A stretch of DNA of 64,000 bases, from the NCBI GenBank assembly GCA_965249455.1, contig OZ252236.1, positions 3,410,001-3,474,000 on the forward strand, read 5' to 3'. This DNA is from Jiulongibacter sp024742395. Lineage in GTDB: Bacteria > Bacteroidota > Bacteroidia > Cytophagales > Spirosomataceae. Below the pieces are notes generated by a model, which saw nothing but the letters and a program-made list of their open reading frames with translations, made no database searches and was not told where the DNA came from. Shown here piece after piece: positions 63,820 to 64,000 of this stretch. The position numbers and the translations under genes are program-made. Every line of letters begins with the position of its first letter. The first letter of the stretch is position 1.

Positions 63820-64000
63820 ATGTCTGAGCCACTGATAAAGCAAATTCATCAGGAATACGGAAACCGAATCAGAGTGCGGGCCTGTGGTGTGTTGATACAT
63901 CAGAATAAACTACTGATGCTCAAGCATACCGGAATAGGTCAGCTAGGTTTTTACTGGAATGTGCCGGGTGGTGAGCCCTTGGAAGGTGAGAGCCTCAAAG
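63820..64000 (+). CDS. NUDIX hydrolase, N-terminal part (runs off the window)
   Basis: About 60 residues from ATG 63820 to the right edge. After a short N terminus come strands R-V-R-A-C-G-V-L-I and L-L-M-L-K-H, then F-Y-W-N-V-P-G-G, the entry to a NUDIX box (G-x5-E-x7-R-E-x-x-E-E-x-G-U) of which only G-G-E-P-L-E-G-E is visible. Substrate unknown. Divergent from the helicase gene. Confidence 0.85.
   Translation, partial: MSEPLIKQIHQEYGNRIRVRACGVLIHQNKLLMLKHTGIGQLGFYWNVPGGEPLEGESLK

Overview
The window is AT-rich bacterial chromosome from a member of the Bacteroidota, most likely a Cytophagales-type environmental heterotroph. The evidence is the promoter style (TAnnTTTG boxes with an upstream TTG about 18-21 bases away, and hardly any Shine-Dalgarno sequences), the many lipoproteins and secreted proteins, and typical families: a DUF1080 hydrolase, Tat-exported Gfo/Idh/MocA oxidoreductases, a CusA-TolC fusion, and secreted proteins with SDGT or Asp-box repeats. 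No rRNA, tRNA, CRISPR array, phage, insertion sequence or obvious genomic island was seen. About 50 genes are packed on both strands, many convergent pairs sharing one hairpin terminator.

Layout. 1-11 kb: end of a DUF1080 protein, DUF2461, an OmpA-type lipoprotein, uvrB (with a possible attenuator in its leader), a Tat oxidoreductase, a methyltransferase/flavodoxin-like pair, a membrane-anchored NUC1 nuclease, a barrel-like protein, an aspartyl protease-PDZ protein and rlmN. 11-20 kb: a multidomain sugar dehydrogenase with cytochrome c, a GH13 enzyme, and two alkaline phosphatases, one fused to an AIM6-like phosphodiesterase; then an antiporter. 20-27 kb: an L-rhamnose catabolic locus (GntR-type regulator, aldolase-dehydrogenase fusion, RhaI isomerase, FGGY kinase). 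27-39 kb: ClbS/DfsB-like protein, serine hydrolase, FAD oxidoreductase, GH43-like lipoprotein, luciferase-like oxidoreductase, and two large secreted repeat proteins. 38-49 kb: XRE/DUF2975 pair, RNA methyltransferases, esterase, second Tat oxidoreductase, Rrf2 regulator, two small membrane proteins, an AlkD-like DNA repair protein. 49-55 kb: heavy-metal efflux operon. 55-64 kb: glycosyltransferase, M28 peptidase, D-lactate dehydrogenase, methyltransferase, CorA, RecD-like helicase and the start of a NUDIX gene.

How the genes work together. The rhamnose genes form a coherent pathway from L-rhamnose to dihydroxyacetone phosphate and lactate, lacking only a transporter here. The phosphodiesterase-phosphatase fusion and its neighbour suggest periplasmic phosphorus scavenging. 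The efflux operon encodes all three tripartite pump components in two polypeptides. Most other genes are housekeeping or independent secreted enzymes. I found no clear-cut new defence or mobile system; the best leads are the A8 tract at the CusA-TolC junction, the phosphodiesterase-phosphatase fusion, the terminator-like hairpin in the uvrB leader, and a terminator hairpin ending four bases before a start codon at 47673.
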